A stretch of 64,000 nucleotides of DNA from Saprospirales bacterium. Lineage in GTDB: Bacteria; Bacteroidota; Bacteroidia; Chitinophagales; Saprospiraceae. The notes under the pieces are model-generated. The model ran no database searches. It had not been told where the DNA came from and saw nothing but the letters and a program-made list of their open reading frames with translations. A program made the translations under genes and the position numbers. The stretch lies in the NCBI GenBank assembly GCA_016711045.1, contig JADJTT010000007.1, positions 1 to 64,000 on the forward strand, given 5' to 3'. The first letter of the stretch is position 1, and every line of letters starts with the position of its first letter. This document shows, piece after piece, positions 61,508 to 64,000 of the stretch.

Positions 61508-63766
61508 ATGCAAAAGGTCACACAAGAATTACGAAAATTTGGTACCGCTCCGGTTTTCTTTACCGCTATATCCACTATCCTTGGTGCGATCATGTTCCTT
61601 CGTTTTGGATTTGCAGTAGGGGCAGTAGGTTTTTTGGGCACGGTGGTGCTCATTCTGATCGGACATGCGGTGACTATTCCCACCGCCATGGCTATTGCAG
61701 AGATTGCTACCAACCAGAAAGTGGAAGGGGGAGGGGAGTACTACATCATTTCCCGGTCCTTTGGAGTAGTCATCGGCTCCACGATCGGCATTGCCCTGTA
61801 CTTGTCACAGGCGATTAGCGTAGCTTTTTATATCATGGCCTTCACAGAGGCGTTTACGCCCCTTTTTTCCTGGCTGATCGAACGGTTTGAGCTGCCGCGG
61901 GCAGTGGTTTGGATACTGGAACAAAGGCAAACCGTAGGGATTCCGGCCCTTTTGCTATTAACCTATATCATGTTGACCAAGGGCGCCGATCTGGGGGTGA
62001 AAGCGCTTTATGTGGTTGTAGCTACCCTTGCCCTCGCACTTATCGCTTTTTTTGCTGGCACTACACTCTATAGCCAAACAGCTGCTTTCGACCCAATAGC
62101 CACGGCAGATGCAGCCTTGGGGGAATTTGGATTCTTTACCGTATTTGCCATCATCTTTCCTGCATTTACCGGAATGACGGCAGGAGTGGGCTTGTCGGGC
62201 GATCTGCGCGATCCGGGTAAGAGCATCCCGATGGGCACCATGGCCGGCACGTTGACCGGTATGGTCGTGTATTTGTTTATCGCCTATAAATTGGCGACCT
62301 CCGCCAGTCCCAATGATTTGGCAGATACTTCCCACCTGGTCATGTCTGATATCGCCTGGCAGGGGTGGTTGATCATTCCCATCGGACTGGCTGCGGCCAC
62401 GATCTCTTCCGCGCTGGGGTCTATCATGGTGGCGCCGCGCACACTCCAGGCAATTTCCCGGGATAATGTGATGCCGGTTCCGCCGCTTTTCAACCGGTGG
62501 CTTTCGAAGGGAAAAGGCAGGAACGATGAGCCTTACAATGCATCGGTACTGACCATTCTGATCGCCGGCGCATTTATTCTTGCCGGTGCGTTGGACAGCG
62601 TAGCGCAAGTGATCTCCATGTTTTTCATGGTGACCTATGGATCCCTGTGCCTGATCTCGTTCCTCAACCATTTTGCAGCAGACCCTTCTTACCGTCCCAA
62701 GTTTCGGTCCCGGTGGTATTTTTCGCTGTTCGGAGCCCTGGCTTGTTTTGGATTGATGTTTTTTATGAATTCCGTTTATGCTATCCTTGCCATTGGTTTA
62801 ATGATCGGACTTTATTTCGTGATCAGCTATTTCAATCCCGATAAAAAGTCGATTGCACTGATCTTCCAGGGCGCTATTTTCCAATTCAGCCGGCAATTGC
62901 AGGTGTTCCTGCAGACGGCAGAAAAGGAGCAATCCCGTAGCTGGAGACCATCCGCTATTGCCCTGACGGAAAACACGTTCAAGCGACTTGGCGCCTTCCA
63001 TCTGTTGCGTTGGATTGCCCAGAAGTATGGTTTCGGCACCTATATTCACCTGATCAGGGGGTATTTATCCCGTCAGACCAACCACGACGCCAAGGAACTT
63101 CAGAACCGGCTCATTCGCATGGCAGAGGCCTCCAACAGCAATATCTACGTCGATACGCTGATCAGTCCATCATACACCTCGAGCATTGCACAGGTCATCC
63201 AGTTGCCCGGAATGGCCGGTACGGAGAATAACCTGCTCATTTTCGAATATTCCAAGGTGATTTCTGATAACCTTCCCGACATCATCGACAATTTTAAGCT
63301 CATCAAATCAGTCGATTTTGATGTGGCGATCCTGGGTAGCTGCGAGCGCGGTTTCGGGCTCAAGCAGGAGATACATATCTGGATCACACCTACCGACTTT
63401 CAGAATGCCACGCTTATGATCCTGTTGGCCTATATCCTGATGGGGCACAGCGATTGGAAACGCGCCAAGATCAAGATCTTCGCCATATTTCCAGAGGGAA
63501 GGATTGAAGAAGAGCGCGACCGTCTTTACCAGCTTATCGATACAGGCCAGCTTCCCATTTCGCTCAACAACGTAGAGTTTATTTCTCAAAAGCACGAAAT
63601 CAAATACAAGGACATCATCAACCAGAAATCAGGAGATGCCGATCTGGTCATTCTGGGGTTCCTGGATGAAGCGCTCCGGCACTCGGGTACCGAGGTCTTC
63701 GAAGGTTTTGACCGGGTGGGGAATGTGTTGTTTGTCAATGCGTCGGCGCAGAAGGAGATTAAGTAA
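61508..63766 (+). CDS. SLC12-like amino acid/cation-chloride cotransporter family permease
   Basis: 752 residues. APC-superfamily transporter with about 12 spans in the first 460 residues. GTAPVFFTAISTILGAIMFL at the start and FGFAVGAVGFLGTVVLI resemble the first helices of cation-chloride cotransporters; FAIIFPAFTGMTAGVGLSGD and GSIMVAPRTLQAISRDNVMP follow. A C-terminal cytosolic domain of about 290 residues (LRGYLSRQTNHDAKELQNRL ... EVFEGFDRVGNVLFVNASAQ) fits the SLC12 C-terminal regulatory type. The transported ion or amino acid is not known. A 12-bp hairpin follows the stop. Confidence 0.87.
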   Translation: MQKVTQELRKFGTAPVFFTAISTILGAIMFLRFGFAVGAVGFLGTVVLILIGHAVTIPTAMAIAEIATNQKVEGGGEYYIISRSFGVVIGSTIGIALYLSQAISVAFYIMAFTEAFTPLFSWLIERFELPRAVVWILEQRQTVGIPALLLLTYIMLTKGADLGVKALYVVVATLALALIAFFAGTTLYSQTAAFDPIATADAALGEFGFFTVFAIIFPAFTGMTAGVGLSGDLRDPGKSIPMGTMAGTLTGMVVYLFIAYKLATSASPNDLADTSHLVMSDIAWQGWLIIPIGLAAATISSALGSIMVAPRTLQAISRDNVMPVPPLFNRWLSKGKGRNDEPYNASVLTILIAGAFILAGALDSVAQVISMFFMVTYGSLCLISFLNHFAADPSYRPKFRSRWYFSLFGALACFGLMFFMNSVYAILAIGLMIGLYFVISYFNPDKKSIALIFQGAIFQFSRQLQVFLQTAEKEQSRSWRPSAIALTENTFKRLGAFHLLRWIAQKYGFGTYIHLIRGYLSRQTNHDAKELQNRLIRMAEASNSNIYVDTLISPSYTSSIAQVIQLPGMAGTENNLLIFEYSKVISDNLPDIIDNFKLIKSVDFDVAILGSCERGFGLKQEIHIWITPTDFQNATLMILLAYILMGHSDWKRAKIKIFAIFPEGRIEEERDRLYQLIDTGQLPISLNNVEFISQKHEIKYKDIINQKSGDADLVILGFLDEALRHSGTEVFEGFDRVGNVLFVNASAQKEIK

Positions 63767-63778
63767 GCGTTTATTACA

Positions 63779-63811
63779 GAACGTATCCCCGGCTCCAGCG
63801 GGGATACGTTC
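63779..63811. terminator. 12-bp hairpin between the permease and the right-edge gene
   Basis: GAACGTATCCCC (63779-63790) pairs perfectly with its complement (63800-63811) around a 9-base loop. No long T-run on the plus strand, but its place between converging genes fits a terminator. Confidence 0.7.
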
Positions 63812-63818
63812 TCCTTAC

Positions 63819-64000
63819 CTAATTTTTCTGAACCGAAACGACCATGATCCCGAGTTTATCGTTCATCCCCATGATGGGGACACTGATCTCATCCGGCTTG
63901 GTAAACGTGATCCTATCCAGGGTCAGGAGGGTTGGATCTTCAATTTTAATGCCTTCGTCCTTTTTATCTGAGCAAATAAAAACGGTACTTTCCTTAGGAT
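63819..64000 (-). CDS. C-terminal end of a gene cut by the right window edge
   Basis: On the minus strand an open frame runs from the edge to a TAG at 63819: PKESTVFICSDKKDEG, then IKIEDPTLLTLDRITFTKPD and ISVPIMGMNDKLGIMVVSVQ with KN at the end. The composition is coding-like and the stop is followed by the hairpin at 63779. About 60 residues are visible, too few to name a family. Confidence 0.6.
   Translation of the reverse strand, partial: PKESTVFICSDKKDEGIKIEDPTLLTLDRITFTKPDEISVPIMGMNDKLGIMVVSVQKN

Noticed and set aside
1..64000. tRNA, rRNA and CRISPR arrays
   Set aside because: No cloverleaf-like genes, rRNA segments or spaced direct repeats were seen on reading; the heptamer arrays have no spacers.

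Overview
The window looks like chromosome of a member of the Bacteroidota, most likely a Saprospiria-like lineage (the phylum is well supported, the class is inference). The reasons are secreted proteins ending in type IX secretion (T9SS) sorting domains, a gingipain-type C25 protease, a BtuB-like TonB receptor paired with a YncE/DUF5074-like lipoprotein, TAnnTTTG promoter boxes, almost no Shine-Dalgarno sequences, and a roughly 50% GC core.

Region 1-9.0 kb is accessory and decayed. On the minus strand it holds a type I methylase (hsdM, running off the left edge), a small secreted protein, an AAA ATPase with a TOPRIM-like domain, and a tyrosine recombinase. All carry several single-base indels. 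A 63-residue orphan reading frame follows the recombinase. Degenerate copies of this reading frame lie at 6.13-6.32 kb and 8.79-8.88 kb, and the last is joined to a truncated piece of recombinase gene. So a recombinase + small-ORF cassette appears to have been present more than once. A 7-bladed YVTN propeller protein with a T9SS tail (also frameshifted) lies between these relics.

Region 9-30 kb: a MopE-like lipoprotein, a secreted trypsin-like protease, folP, a membrane protein of unknown function, tamB (split by one in-frame TAA), aroC, mutS2, a CPA1 Na+/H+ antiporter, ndk, nrnA, two tandem FKBP-type lipoproteins (the second with a damaged active site) and prfB with its programmed +1 frameshift.

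Region 30-47 kb is housekeeping: pfkA, an N-acetylglucosamine-kinase-like gene, a membrane-anchored glucosaminidase-like protein, dnaG (two single-base deletions), an M16 peptidase pair, HMG-CoA synthase, argS, glnS, and the YncE-like lipoprotein with its TonB receptor. Region 47-64 kb mixes secreted and regulatory genes: marR, a T9SS cargo, the C25 protease, a frameshifted periplasmic protein, alkD-like, an Rrf2 regulator, a haem peroxidase with T9SS tail, tryptophanase, an amidase, a 51-residue membrane protein, yebC, an SDR, DoxX, an SLC12-like permease and a partial gene at the right edge.

The least explained structure is intergenic. At least eight gaps contain short tandem units with a 7-bp period (types AGTTTTT/AATTTTC, CAGTCAC/T, CACCCTT/CACTCTT and GAGGAGT). 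Several are arranged as 20-32 bp inverted repeats that would fold into long hairpins. A 22-bp perfect palindrome precedes tryptophanase, and a GGGATTG inverted repeat precedes tamB. No rRNA, tRNA or CRISPR array was seen. Several one-base indels in homopolymers, including in the essential dnaG, mean that consensus errors must be excluded before calling genes broken.
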